Part shown: piece after piece, positions 1-8,184 of the stretch
Numbering within the stretch: the stretch's first letter is position 1
How the letters are laid out: each line of letters begins with the position of its first letter
DNA from: Collinsella tanakaei YIT 12063
Lineage (GTDB): Bacteria; Actinomycetota; Coriobacteriia; Coriobacteriales; Coriobacteriaceae
NCBI RefSeq assembly: GCF_000225705.1
Contig: NZ_JH126470.1
Coordinates: 1-64,000 of the forward strand
Direction: 5' to 3'
Length of the DNA: 64,000 nt
Program-made: the position numbers and the translations under genes
Notes under the pieces: generated by a model
Databases searched by the model: none
What the model saw: the letters and a program-made list of their open reading frames with translations, nothing else
Told to the model about the DNA's origin: nothing

Positions 1-300
1 GGAACCCTGGAAGCCCTCCTCCTCGACGAGCCTGTCGTGGATGCGCCTCGCGGTATGGCGCTGCTTGCGCCACACGCGCAAGTCCTCCCTGAGCCATCCC
101 TCGACCGTCTCGGCGTAGGGCTCCATCATAGGAGACGACGTCCTGCCGCGCGTCGCCGGCGGCCTGGGGGACAGGTCCCCCGCCGCGATGTACTTCCTCA
201 CCGTCGGGCCCGAGACGCCGGTCGCGGCGGCTATGCCGCTGACCGACTCGCCCCTCCTGGCCCTCCTCCTGATATCCTCTACCTTGTCCACGCCGATCAT
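1..300 (-). CDS. istA: IS21-family transposase IstA, N-terminal part, cut by window edge
   Basis: The reverse strand reads from an ATG at 300 without a stop to base 1, giving about 100 residues. It opens with MIGVDKVEDIRRRARRGES, then a helix-turn-helix (SGIAAATGVSGPTVRKYI, about residues 19-36), then KQRHTARRIHDRLVEEEGF near residue 80. This layout, an HTH followed by the KQRHTA-RI-DRL-EEGF stretch, is typical of the N-terminus of IS21-type IstA recombinases, which pair with the ATPase IstB. The catalytic DDE core and any istB lie outside the window. An AGGAGG precedes the start by about 12 bases. Family assignment rests on recognised motifs; whether the element is intact cannot be judged here. 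Confidence 0.8.
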   Translation of the reverse strand, partial: MIGVDKVEDIRRRARRGESVSGIAAATGVSGPTVRKYIAAGDLSPRPPATRGRTSSPMMEPYAETVEGWLREDLRVWRKQRHTARRIHDRLVEEEGFQGS

Positions 301-370
301 TTCCTTTCCGGACCTCCTAATGTCGAAATCGGATCGCATCGACAATTGTCGGTCCAAGGCGGCGGTCGGC

Positions 371-437
371 GCGGGCCTTACCATTTCGGAAAATTTTCGT
401 TTACCGGAATGGAAAGCGGCCTTTACCATTTTCGTAA
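371..437 (-). repeat. Terminal direct repeats of the IS21-type element
   Basis: Two near-identical 22-bp copies, gcgggccttaccatttcgga at 371 and gcggcctttaccattttcgt at 416, are spaced 45 bp apart just upstream of istA. IS21 elements carry multiple short repeats at their ends as transposase binding sites. The outer tip may be the TG (minus strand) at 456-457, but this is a guess because the other end is not visible. Confidence 0.55.
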
Positions 438-457
438 ATCAGACGTTACCAAATACA

Positions 458-735
458 CCTGCTGGGTCTGGGCGATAGCGCTCATGGTCCGGTAGCGCCC
501 GCGGCGAGATAGGAGTCCGACCCCGGGGCGCGCCGCGCTCGAGGCCGTTGGGAGGCCATTCCAGTTCCTTTTTCTGGGCAGCGGGGGACCGCCACGCCCG
601 CCACGAGACTGCGATGAAGCCGGAGGCCCCCAGCCGTAGCAACGAAATGCGGTTCCGACCCGCGGATATTAGAGTGCCGAACGTGCGTCGAGCAGACACG
701 CCCTCAAGCGGCGCGTCCCCCGGGTGAAGATAGGT
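458..735. other. Spacer between IS end and terminator, no gene recognised
   Basis: About 280 bp of GC-rich DNA. A minus-strand open frame crosses it (439-792), but its low-complexity Arg/Pro-rich translation, lack of a ribosome binding site and overlap with the IS end argue against a real gene. It may be the interrupted end of a gene disrupted by the insertion element; I cannot recognise one. Confidence 0.4.
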
Positions 736-776
736 CGTCCCCGCCCCCCGCGGTAGCTCCCCGGGGGGCGGGGACG
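736..776 (+). terminator. Perfect 15-bp hairpin followed by TTTT
   Basis: cgtccccgccccccg (736-750) pairs perfectly with cggggggcggggacg (762-776) around an 11-base loop and is followed by TTTT on the plus strand. It fits a rho-independent terminator reading rightward. No rightward gene is visible before it, so it may belong to a gene lost with the insertion. Confidence 0.6.
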
Positions 777-800
777 TTTTGCCACTTGACAATGTTCAAC

Positions 801-834
801 TCATATTAAAAAGGGGACCTTAAGATAGGTCCCC
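801..834 (-). terminator. Terminator of the thrC-thrB operon
   Basis: ggggacct (813-820) pairs with aggtcccc (827-834) over a six-base loop. Read on the minus strand, the stem is followed by TTTTTAATA, the expected U-tract. It lies about 80 bases after the thrB stop. Confidence 0.75.
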
Positions 835-913
835 CTGGTGGCTCAAATGTGCGTCTGGTCAGCCCCTTATAGCGCAAGGCACGCGCGGAGCGCTGGATGT
901 TTTGCGCCCTGCG

Positions 914-1795
914 TTACAGATACTCGATCTGGGCGCCCTCGGTGTCGCAGGTGAGGATGTGCGTCTCGCAGGCGGGGAAGTTCTCGCGCAGGCGCACCTG
1001 CAGGAACTTGGCGACGATGGTGTCATCTGTGGCAGCCATGAGGGTGGAGCCGGAGCCGGAGATCCACATGGTCTTGGCGCCGCCTTCCAGGCAGACGCGG
1101 CGAATGTCCTCGTAATCGGGGATGAGGGCGCGGCGGTAGGGCTCCTGCAGGCGGTCGTCGTTAGCGGCGGCGACCAGATCGAGGTCACCGGTCTCAAGTC
1201 CGCGCGTCATGCCGGCGATGCGGCCCATCTGCCACACGGCGGTGGATAAGGGCACCTCCTGCGGGACGACCTTTCGGGCCTCGCTGGTGTGGACCTCGTA
1301 GGGCGGGATGATGGTGATGAAGCGCAGGCGGTCGCTGACCTCGTAGCGCAGGCACCGCGGCAGGTCGCCCTCGGGTGTGAAGGAGCACACGGCGCCTCCC
1401 AGGATGGCGGGGGCGACGTTATCGGGGTGGCCCTCGACGGCGGTGGCGATGCGAACCAGCTCGGCGCGGTCAACGGTGTGGCCGGTCAGCGCGGCTGCCG
1501 CCATGATGCCGGCGACCACGCAGGTAGAGCTGGAGCCCAGGCCGCGGGCGACGGGGACCTCGGTCTCGATGTGCAGCTTCACGGGGAAGGGGTCGACGCC
1601 CCATTCGCGCAGCGCGTCGACAAAGGAGACGTAGACCAGGTTGTTCTCGTTCTGGAACTCCTCCGGGCAACCGGTGATCTGCAGCGAGTCGGCGCGATCG
1701 AAGGTGAAGTGCGAGTACAGCGACACGGCCATGCCCAGCGTGTCGTAGCCGATGCCCAAATTGGCGCTGGTAGCCGGTACGGTGATCTTGATCAT
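914..1795 (-). CDS. thrB: Homoserine kinase
   Basis: A 293-residue GHMP-family kinase that phosphorylates L-homoserine with ATP to give O-phosphohomoserine, the substrate of threonine synthase, in the cytoplasm. The N-terminus IKITVPATSANLGIGYDTLG is characteristic, and the ATP-binding GHMP motif PVARGLGSSS lies at about residues 81-90. A C-terminal GSGSTLMA motif is also present. I placed the start at the ATG at 1795, preceded by GAGGAG at 8 bases; an upstream extension of the frame overlaps thrC and is not protein-like. Only 22 bases separate it from thrC, so the two are co-transcribed. Length is close to the usual 290-310 residues. Confidence 0.95.
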   Translation of the reverse strand: MIKITVPATSANLGIGYDTLGMAVSLYSHFTFDRADSLQITGCPEEFQNENNLVYVSFVDALREWGVDPFPVKLHIETEVPVARGLGSSSTCVVAGIMAAAALTGHTVDRAELVRIATAVEGHPDNVAPAILGGAVCSFTPEGDLPRCLRYEVSDRLRFITIIPPYEVHTSEARKVVPQEVPLSTAVWQMGRIAGMTRGLETGDLDLVAAANDDRLQEPYRRALIPDYEDIRRVCLEGGAKTMWISGSGSTLMAATDDTIVAKFLQVRLRENFPACETHILTCDTEGAQIEYL

Positions 1796-1817
1796 GGGAA
1801 AGCTCCTCGTCCAAATA

Positions 1818-3335
1818 CTAAAGCTTGGCAGCTGCCTGCTCCACAAAGCCGCCCATGCCGTCGATGTCCACCACGGCATCGTGCAGGACGGGCTTTTGCT
1901 GCAGCTCGGAAAGCTGGGCGGGGGCGACGGTGCCGGTTGCCTTCTCAAGTACCTTCATGCAGGCGAAATCGTCCGGCGGGCAGAACAGGCCCAGCGAGCC
2001 GGCGACGGCGCGCGGGAACTTGTAGGGGCTGGCGGTGGAGAGGACCACGCGGGCCTTGGCGTCTGAGGCGGCGGGAACCTGGCCCAAGACGTGGTAGCCG
2101 CAGGCGGTATGCGGGTCGATGAGGTAGCCGTTGCGATCCCAGCAATCCTTGATGGCGGCGGCGACCTGGTCCTCGTCCGCCCAACCGCAGCCAAAGACTG
2201 CCTGGATCTTGGCCAGCAGCTCCGCAGGCACGTTGTAGGAGCCCTGGGCGAGCTGCGTCATAAGGCCGGCGACCAGCTCGCAATCGCCATCCGCCAGGTA
2301 ATAGAGCATGCGCTCGAGGTTGGACGAGATGAGGATGTCCATGCTGGGCGAGGTGGTGGTGTAGAAGGGGCGCTGGCGATCATAGGTGCCGGTGGTGAGG
2401 AAGTCGAAGAGCACGTTGTTCTTGTCGCTCGCCACGATGAGCTTGGCTACGGGCAGGTCCAGGCGCTGGGCGTAGTAGCCGGCCAGGATGTCGCCGAAGT
2501 TGCCGGTGGGCACGCAGAACTCAACAGCGTCGCCGGGCTGGATCTTGCCGGCGCGAAGCAGCTGGGCGTACGCGGCGAAGTAGTAGACAACCTGAGGCAC
2601 CAGGCGGCCGACGTTGATGGAGTTGGCGCTGGAGAGCTGCACGCCTGCGGCGGCCAGGCGGTCGGCGAGCTCGCGATCGGCGAAGATGCGCTTGACGGCG
2701 CTTTGGGCGTCGTCGAAGTTGCCGCGCACGGCGCAGACGGAGACGTTGGCTCCCTCCTGCGTGCTCATCTGGAGTTCCTGCACGCGGGAGACCTTGCCCT
2801 CCGGATAGAAGACGGTGATGCCGCAGCCGGGAGCGTCCGCAAAGCCGGCCAGCGCCGCCTTACCGGTATCGCCGCTGGTGGCGGTGACGATCATGATCTT
2901 ATCGGCAGCGCCCTCGGCGTTGGCGCTGGTGCGGGCCATGAGGCGGGGGAGCATCTGCAGGGCGACGTCCTTGAAGGCGCTGGTGGGACCGTGCCAGAGC
3001 TCCATCACGTAGGCGGGGGCGTTGCCCTGGTCCGCCTCGCCGGCGACGCCCTTGAGGTCGACCACCGGGGTCACCTCGTCGGAGGCGAAGGAGCTGCCGT
3101 AGGCCTCGTCCACGCACGCCGCGATCTCGTCTGCGGAGTAGTCCGGCAACAGGGTGCCCAGCACCTCACGCGCCAGCTCGAAGTAGTCCTTGTTGGCAAG
3201 GCCCTCCAGGTCGATCTTGCTCTGACCCAGCTCGTCGGATACGTACAGGCCGCCGTCGGGTGCGATGCCGCGGCGGATGGCCTCTTTAGCGCTGAGCTGC
3301 GCGGTGCGGGAACGGGTGCTGTGGTAGGTCGCCAT
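1818..3335 (-). CDS. thrC: Threonine synthase
   Basis: A 505-residue PLP enzyme of fold type II that converts O-phosphohomoserine to threonine and phosphate, the last step of threonine synthesis. It begins MATYHSTRSR and contains GPTSAFKDVA, where Lys122 is the expected PLP lysine. The length and the STRS-rich N-terminus match the long (ThrC class I) form. The ATG at 3335 has AAGGAG seven bases upstream; the frame extends further upstream but without protein-like sequence. It is first in the thrC-thrB unit and diverges from lysC. Confidence 0.95.
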   Translation of the reverse strand: MATYHSTRSRTAQLSAKEAIRRGIAPDGGLYVSDELGQSKIDLEGLANKDYFELAREVLGTLLPDYSADEIAACVDEAYGSSFASDEVTPVVDLKGVAGEADQGNAPAYVMELWHGPTSAFKDVALQMLPRLMARTSANAEGAADKIMIVTATSGDTGKAALAGFADAPGCGITVFYPEGKVSRVQELQMSTQEGANVSVCAVRGNFDDAQSAVKRIFADRELADRLAAAGVQLSSANSINVGRLVPQVVYYFAAYAQLLRAGKIQPGDAVEFCVPTGNFGDILAGYYAQRLDLPVAKLIVASDKNNVLFDFLTTGTYDRQRPFYTTTSPSMDILISSNLERMLYYLADGDCELVAGLMTQLAQGSYNVPAELLAKIQAVFGCGWADEDQVAAAIKDCWDRNGYLIDPHTACGYHVLGQVPAASDAKARVVLSTASPYKFPRAVAGSLGLFCPPDDFACMKVLEKATGTVAPAQLSELQQKPVLHDAVVDIDGMGGFVEQAAAKL

Positions 3336-3632
3336 AAACGTGCTCCTTATGGGTGCGTGGGCGTCATGCGGGCGCCCGTAAAACGTTGCTGCACATGGTA
3401 TCAGAGCATACATGCGAGCCGTCCTGCGGAGCGACGGGCAACATGCCCGTTCAGCTGCAATTCACATGACGTTCTTTGATTGGAAACAAAAGTGCGATTA
3501 TGCATGAACGCTCTTCTATGGTTTAGTAGACTAAACATCCATTGTACTTGCTCACGCTAAAGTAACGCCTTGCGAAATATCGCGATCCGGTGGTCTTTGG
3601 CGCGAGGGCACCGGGAAGGATTTTGCGTTCTC
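3336..3632. promoter_or_regulatory. Divergent thrC/lysC control region with a dyad
   Basis: About 300 bp separates divergently transcribed aspartate-pathway genes. It holds GTTTAGT-AG-ACTAAAC (3521-3536), a 7-bp inverted repeat with a two-base centre, a plausible operator. A weak sigma70-like pair (TTGATT at 3476, 17 bases, TATGCA at 3499) precedes it in the lysC direction. I could not recognise a lysine or T-box riboswitch. Confidence 0.4.
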
Positions 3633-4997
3633 ATGATTAAGATCACCAAGTTCGGCGGCTCTTCTGTCGCCGATGCCGAGCACTTCAAGAAGATCAAGGG
3701 GATCATCGACGCAGATCCCGCCCGTCGCTTTGTGGTTGTGTCCGCGTGCGGTCGTCGGTTCTCGGGCGACTCCAAGGTCACCGACCTTTTGTATCTGGTC
3801 GACGCCCACGTGAATTACCACGTGTCCTGCGATGACCTTTTGGCAGACATCGGTCAGCGCTATTTCGATATCGCGGACGAACTTGGGCTTTCCTATCCCA
3901 TCCGCGAGGAGTTTTCCGCGTTTGCCGAGCGCGCCAGCAAGGGCGGCTACACCACCGAGGAGCTGGTAAGCCGCGGCGAGTACTTTACCGCTCGCTTGAT
4001 GGCCGAGTATCTGGGCTTGCCGTTTATTGACGCCACCGACATGGTCGCGTTCCACCACGACGGCACACTATCCATGAAGCGCACCGCCGAGCTGGTCAAG
4101 AAGAACGCCCGCGAGGGCGGCTTTGTCATGCCCGGTTTCTATGGCGCCACCAAGGAGGGCAAGGTCAAGCTGCTCGATCGCGGCGGCGGAGACATTTCCG
4201 GCTCCATCTTGGCCCAGTGCCTGGAGGCGGACCTGTACGAGAACTGGACGGACGTCTCGGGCTTCTTGTCCGCGGACCCGCGTATCGTCGAGGGCGCGCA
4301 GCCCATTCCGCGCATCACCTACGAGGAGCTGCGCGAGCTCTCCTACATGGGTGCGAGCGTGCTGCACGAGGAGGCCGTCTTCCCGGTTCGCGACGCGGGC
4401 ATTCCGTTGGTTATCAAGAACACCAACGCGCCGGAGGACCCCGGCACCATCATCTCCGAGACCGCCAAGGAGGGCGATTCTGAGCCCATCATCACCGGCA
4501 TCGCCGGCAAGCGCGGTTTCCTTGCGATCAACGTCGCCCGCGACCGTACCAAGAGCCGCATCGGCTTCATGCGCCGCGCCCTGTCCGTCTTCGAGCGCTA
4601 CGGCGTCTCCGTCGAGCACATGCCCACCGGCGTGGACCAGTTTGCCGCCGTGGTGCAGGCTTCTGATGTGAAGGATTCGCTCTACTCTCTGGTCTCCGAT
4701 ATCCAGGAGGAGGTCGAGCCGCTGGAGATCGAGGTGGTCGAGAACCTCGCCCTGATCGCCACCGTTGGCCGCAACCTGCGCGGCCGCCCCGGCATTTCCG
4801 GCCATTTGTTTGGCATGCTTGGCCAGGAGGGCGTGAGCGTCCGCATGATCACCCAGGGCTGCGATGAGATCAACATCATCATTGGCGTCGAGGAGAAAGA
4901 CTTCGACCTGGCTATCAAGACCATCTACAAGGCGTTCTCCGATGAGAACGGCATTGTGAAGACGTCTGATCTGGAGCCCGTCCGCGCTCCCTTCTAA
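3633..4997 (+). CDS. lysC: Aspartate kinase with C-terminal ACT domains
   Basis: A 454-residue monofunctional aspartokinase that phosphorylates L-aspartate, the committed step to lysine, threonine and methionine. The N-terminal KFGGSSVAD (residues 5-13) is the family signature. The C-terminal third carries paired ACT domains for amino-acid feedback (for example around SRIGFMRRALSVFERYGVS and RGRPGISGHLFGMLGQEGVS). The ATG at 3633 was chosen because the protein family begins MIKITKFGG and GGGAAGGA lies upstream; the longer frame adds 21 unrelated residues. asd follows after 55 bases in the same direction. Which amino acid inhibits it cannot be read from the sequence. Confidence 0.94.
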   Translation: MIKITKFGGSSVADAEHFKKIKGIIDADPARRFVVVSACGRRFSGDSKVTDLLYLVDAHVNYHVSCDDLLADIGQRYFDIADELGLSYPIREEFSAFAERASKGGYTTEELVSRGEYFTARLMAEYLGLPFIDATDMVAFHHDGTLSMKRTAELVKKNAREGGFVMPGFYGATKEGKVKLLDRGGGDISGSILAQCLEADLYENWTDVSGFLSADPRIVEGAQPIPRITYEELRELSYMGASVLHEEAVFPVRDAGIPLVIKNTNAPEDPGTIISETAKEGDSEPIITGIAGKRGFLAINVARDRTKSRIGFMRRALSVFERYGVSVEHMPTGVDQFAAVVQASDVKDSLYSLVSDIQEEVEPLEIEVVENLALIATVGRNLRGRPGISGHLFGMLGQEGVSVRMITQGCDEINIIIGVEEKDFDLAIKTIYKAFSDENGIVKTSDLEPVRAPF

Positions 4998-5052
4998 GGT
5001 GCGCGATGCGCCGGCAAATGCCATCATTTCCCTTAACTAGGAGGTAATCGAC

Positions 5053-6078
5053 ATGAAGCAGTACACAGTCGCCATTGTGGGCGCAACCGGTGCGGTGGGC
5101 ACGCAGATGCTCCAGTGCTTGGAGGAGCAGGAGTTCCCCGTTGGCGAGCTCAAGCTGCTGGCGAGCCCGCGCTCTGCCGGCAAGAAGGTCGAGACCCCCT
5201 GGGGCGAGGTTGTGATCGAGGCTGCCGCTCCCGAGTGCTTTGACGGCGTCGACATTGTTCTGGGCGCCGCCGAGGACGACGTCGCGAAGGCGCTCTACCC
5301 GGAGGCCGTGCATCGCGGCGCCGTGGTTGTGGACAACTCCCATGCTTTCCGCCTGGACGAGGGCGTGCCGCTGGTGGTGCCCGAGATCAACGCGGGCGAC
5401 ATCGCCTCTCACCACGGCATCATCGCCAACCCCAACTGCGCCACCATCATCGGCCTGGTTCCTACCTGGCCGCTGCATCAGCTGGCAGGCGTGAAGCGCA
5501 TGATCGTCTCCACCTACCAGGCCGCATCCGGCGCCGGCATGCCCGGCATGCTGGAGCTTGAGGCGCAGATTGGCGCGATGGGCCGCGGCGAGGAGATGCC
5601 TACGCCCCGCGCGTTTGCCGCCCAGCTGGCGAGCAACCTGATTCCGCAGATCGGCGGCGAGAAGTTCGAGGGCTTTACCTCTGAGGAGATGAAGCTGCAA
5701 AACGAGGGCCGCAAGATCATGCACCTGCCCGAGCTGCGCGTGAACTGCACCTGCGTGCGCGTGCCCGTGCTGCGCTCCCACTCCGAGAGCATCACCCTTG
5801 AGTTCGAGCGCGACATCACCCCGGAGCAGGCGCGCGAGGCGCTGGCCGCCGCCCCCGGCGTCAAGTTGGTGGACGACCTCGAGGCCGAGAGCGCGCACGA
5901 CCGCTGGCCCATGCCGCTTGATACCTCTGACCAGGATCTTATCTACGTTGGCCGCGTTCGCCGCGACATTTCCAATCCCGAGGCCCTTCGCGGCATCACC
6001 TTCTGGTGCTGCGGCGACCAGATTCGCAAGGGTGCGGCGACCAACGCCGTCCAGATCGCGAAGCTGCTGACCGAATAG
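5053..6078 (+). CDS. asd: Aspartate-semialdehyde dehydrogenase
   Basis: A 341-residue NADPH-dependent enzyme that reduces aspartyl phosphate to aspartate semialdehyde, directly after LysC. The N-terminal nucleotide motif GATGAVG is at residues 10-16. The catalytic cysteine is Cys129 in ANPNCATIIGL. RSHSESITLEF carries the substrate-binding region typical of the family. AGGAGG lies 9 bases before the ATG. It probably forms an operon with lysC; a terminator follows at 6152. Confidence 0.95.
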   Translation: MKQYTVAIVGATGAVGTQMLQCLEEQEFPVGELKLLASPRSAGKKVETPWGEVVIEAAAPECFDGVDIVLGAAEDDVAKALYPEAVHRGAVVVDNSHAFRLDEGVPLVVPEINAGDIASHHGIIANPNCATIIGLVPTWPLHQLAGVKRMIVSTYQAASGAGMPGMLELEAQIGAMGRGEEMPTPRAFAAQLASNLIPQIGGEKFEGFTSEEMKLQNEGRKIMHLPELRVNCTCVRVPVLRSHSESITLEFERDITPEQAREALAAAPGVKLVDDLEAESAHDRWPMPLDTSDQDLIYVGRVRRDISNPEALRGITFWCCGDQIRKGAATNAVQIAKLLTE

Positions 6079-6151
6079 CGCTTGCGCGCTGAGCGGTAGC
6101 CGGGGCGGTGTCCGTCGCGGCTTAGCCTTCCAACAAACTGCTTTTTCTGAT

Positions 6152-6186
6152 AACCGCGTGTTGCCTGATTGCAGCGCGCGGTTTTT
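6152..6186 (+). terminator. Terminator after asd
   Basis: aaccgcg (6152-6158) pairs with cgcggtt (6177-6183), extendable by two more pairs, and is followed by TTT. Confidence 0.7.
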
Positions 6187-6254
6187 GCGTTCTGAGTAGA
6201 TTTACGTCCTGTGTATGATAATTGTGAAGGCAAAGATATGGCAATTGCTAAGTC

Positions 6255-6514
6255 ATGTATATGATAGTTACTAAGAAAAACGAGATCGACGTCATCGCCG
6301 AAAAGGACCGGCTCCGTTTGCCGGCATCGAGATCAAATCCTTTTCAACGTTTAGAACCAAGTATTTTGACGTGCTCGAGCGAATCATCCCTTCTGAGCTT
6401 GGTTTGGATGAGGACCATCGTTACGTGGGGTGCGCTGGGGAAGATGGACTATCGACCCCGCGCGGCAGGCTTGTGCCATATACGGATGCCCCGAGTGTCC
6501 TGGGCTTGGAGTGA
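6255..6514 (+). pseudogene. Possible frameshifted remnant of an unknown gene
   Basis: From ATG 6255 the frame reads MIVTKKNEIDVIAEKDRLR. Beyond about 6314 the protein-like reading shifts by one base to FAGIEIKSFSTFRTKYFDVL and continues with IIPSELGLDEDHRYVGC to a stop at 6512-6514. Both segments look protein-like, and neither frame stays so for its full length. A single-base indel near 6315 would join them into a polypeptide of about 85 residues. I do not recognise the family. The alternative is non-coding DNA with chance open frames. Confidence 0.3.
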
Positions 6515-6705
6515 TGGGGTGATCGTCGCCCATTTGCTTCCGTAAATTGTGGGAACTATAACGTTTGCGGAAGCTTGAGGCCTCATGGATCGCGATATCG
6601 TTGCGGAATTGCTTACATGGAAAATGACACGGAGTCGGCAACTGTTACGCGACCGGCGAGCGCGGGCGCTGCCGTGCGCCGTCGCCAATCGCCGCGGCAT
6701 CGGCC

Positions 6706-7266
6706 TTAGCGTTGGCTTGCGGGCATGACCGCGCCCACAACCAGGGCGATCAGCTGGTCGACGGGCATGCTGTCGGGGTTCGATGCCCAGGTGGAGATGG
6801 CGGAGAGCAAGCCGGAGAGATAGAATTCGCGCAGGATGGCCTTGTGTTCGTCCGGCATGCCTTGGGCCGGCAGGATAAAGCGGTCTAGCAACGGTGCCAA
6901 GATCTCCTTCAAGCGGATGCTGAAGGAGGGGTCTCCGTGCGGACCCATCAGCTGCGGCACGTATGCGTCGTAGCGCTGGGCAAGTTGAAGAATCAGGCCC
7001 ATGTGGTGCGAGAAATCCAAGGTCTCCTGACGCATGAGCCCCTGGTCGACCAAGCGCCCGACATCGTCCAGAATCTCCTGTTCGATTTGCTCGAACAAGT
7101 CGTATACATCTCGGTAGTACAGGTAGAAGGTGGCGCGGTTGTAGCCGGCGCGGTCGGTGATCTCGCGCACGGTTATCTTGCTAGTGGGCTTCTCCCGGTA
7201 CAGGCTCCAAAACGCCGTGCGCAGGTTGGCGCGCGTCTGCTCGGTCACGGCTGGCTGCTTCTTCAT
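6706..7266 (-). CDS. TetR/AcrR-family transcriptional regulator
   Basis: A 186-residue DNA-binding repressor. The N-terminal HTH is clear: ITVREITDRAGYNRATFYLY (about residues 32-51) has the GYNRATFYLYY recognition helix of TetR proteins. The rest is the helical ligand-binding domain, with no recognisable specificity. I started at the ATG at 7266, preceded by AAGGGGCG. It diverges from a MacB/FtsX-like ABC pair, and the shared region contains strong inverted repeats (7335-7375 and 7413-7426), so it probably represses those genes and itself, responding to a substrate of the transporter. That link is inference. Confidence 0.9.
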   Translation of the reverse strand: MKKQPAVTEQTRANLRTAFWSLYREKPTSKITVREITDRAGYNRATFYLYYRDVYDLFEQIEQEILDDVGRLVDQGLMRQETLDFSHHMGLILQLAQRYDAYVPQLMGPHGDPSFSIRLKEILAPLLDRFILPAQGMPDEHKAILREFYLSGLLSAISTWASNPDSMPVDQLIALVVGAVMPASQR

Positions 7267-7334
7267 GTTTCGCCCCTTTACGCAGGTTTGGGCGGCCGTG
7301 CGGATGGGTTGTCGCGCCGCGCCGCCGCGCGCTT

Positions 7335-7375
7335 CCATCCACTCGACAATCCTCGCCGGGCTGTCGAGTGGATGG
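7335..7375. promoter_or_regulatory. Large inverted repeat, probable TetR operator
   Basis: ccatccactcgaca (7335-7348) and tgtcgagtggatgg (7362-7375) are a perfect 14-bp inverted repeat with a 13-bp spacer, between tetR and the ABC genes. The half-site TGTCGAG recurs in the dyad at 7413. Confidence 0.6.
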
Positions 7376-7397
7376 CGCCTTGCTGTTTGCCCTCAAC

Positions 7398-7430
7398 TAT
7401 ACTGAACAATTAGACAACAGGTTGTCGAGC
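7398..7430 (+). promoter_or_regulatory. -10 element followed by second dyad upstream of ABC genes
   Basis: TATACT at 7398-7403 resembles a -10 box. Just downstream, GACAAC-AG-GTTGTC (7413-7426) is a perfect dyad, and its right arm continues as TTGTCGAG, matching the half-site of the larger repeat at 7362. A repressor bound here would block the transcription start. No good -35 is visible. Confidence 0.5.
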
Positions 7431-7473
7431 GATGCCGCCGCGCACCGCTCGCGGGCATGAACGGGGCAGTGCG

Positions 7474-8175
7474 ATGGCCTACATAGAGTTTTCAGACGTC
7501 ACCAAGGTATACGGTTCGGGCGAGGGCGAGGTCCGCGCGCTCGACGGTGCCAGCTTCGAGGTCGAGCGCGGCGAGCTCGCGGTGATCTTGGGCGCGTCGG
7601 GCGCCGGCAAGACCACGGCGCTCAACATCTTGGGCGGCATGGACACCGCGACCAGCGGGCGCGTGGTGGTGGACGGCCGCGACATAGGAGGGGCGAGCGA
7701 GGACCAATTGGTGGAGTATCGCCGCGCGGACGTGGGCTTTGTGTTCCAGTTCTACAACCTGGTGCCCAACCTTACGGCGCTGGAGAACGTCGAGCTTGCC
7801 TCGCAGATCTGCCCGGACTCGCTGGATGCGGCGGAATGCCTGGCCAAGGTGGGCCTCTCAAAGCGCACGGCCAACTTCCCGGCGCAGCTCTCCGGCGGCG
7901 AGCAGCAGCGCGTCTCCATCGCGCGCGCCATCGCCAAGAACCCCAAGCTGCTGCTGTGCGACGAGCCCACCGGCGCGCTCGACTACCAAACGGGCAAGCA
8001 GGTGCTGCAGCTGTTGCAGGACACCTGCCGACGCGACGGCATCACCGTGCTCATCATCACCCACAACTCCGCGCTGGCGCCCATGGCGGACCGCCTCATC
8101 CGCTTCAAGAGCGGGCGGGTGACCTCCATGGAGAAAAACGCGCATCCCGTGCCCATCGCCGATATCGAGTGGTAG
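7474..8175 (+). CDS. ABC transporter ATP-binding protein (MacB/LolD type)
   Basis: A 233-residue ATPase. Walker A is GASGAGKTT (about residues 40-48), the signature is [14 protein letters not shown] (about 139), and Walker B is [12 protein letters not shown]. The GALD extension and short length are typical of the MacB/LolD/FtsE-like group that partners FtsX-type permeases, which either extrude substrates or transmit force across the membrane. Start is the ATG at 7474; the frame upstream is unlike protein. The permease gene begins a few bases after the stop, and the divergent TetR gene probably controls both. Confidence 0.93.
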   Translation: MAYIEFSDVTKVYGSGEGEVRALDGASFEVERGELAVILGASGAGKTTALNILGGMDTATSGRVVVDGRDIGGASEDQLVEYRRADVGFVFQFYNLVPNLTALENVELASQICPDSLDAAECLAKVGLSKRTANFPAQLSGGEQQRVSIARAIAKNPKLLLCDEPTGALDYQTGKQVLQLLQDTCRRDGITVLIITHNSALAPMADRLIRFKSGRVTSMEKNAHPVPIADIEW

Positions 8176-8184
8176 GTGCGCGCC

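Noticed and set aside
439-792. Minus-strand open frame of 117 codons between the IS end and thrB terminator
   Set aside because: Composition is Arg/Pro/Gly-rich without recognisable motifs, no ribosome binding site, and the frame crosses a strong terminator hairpin.
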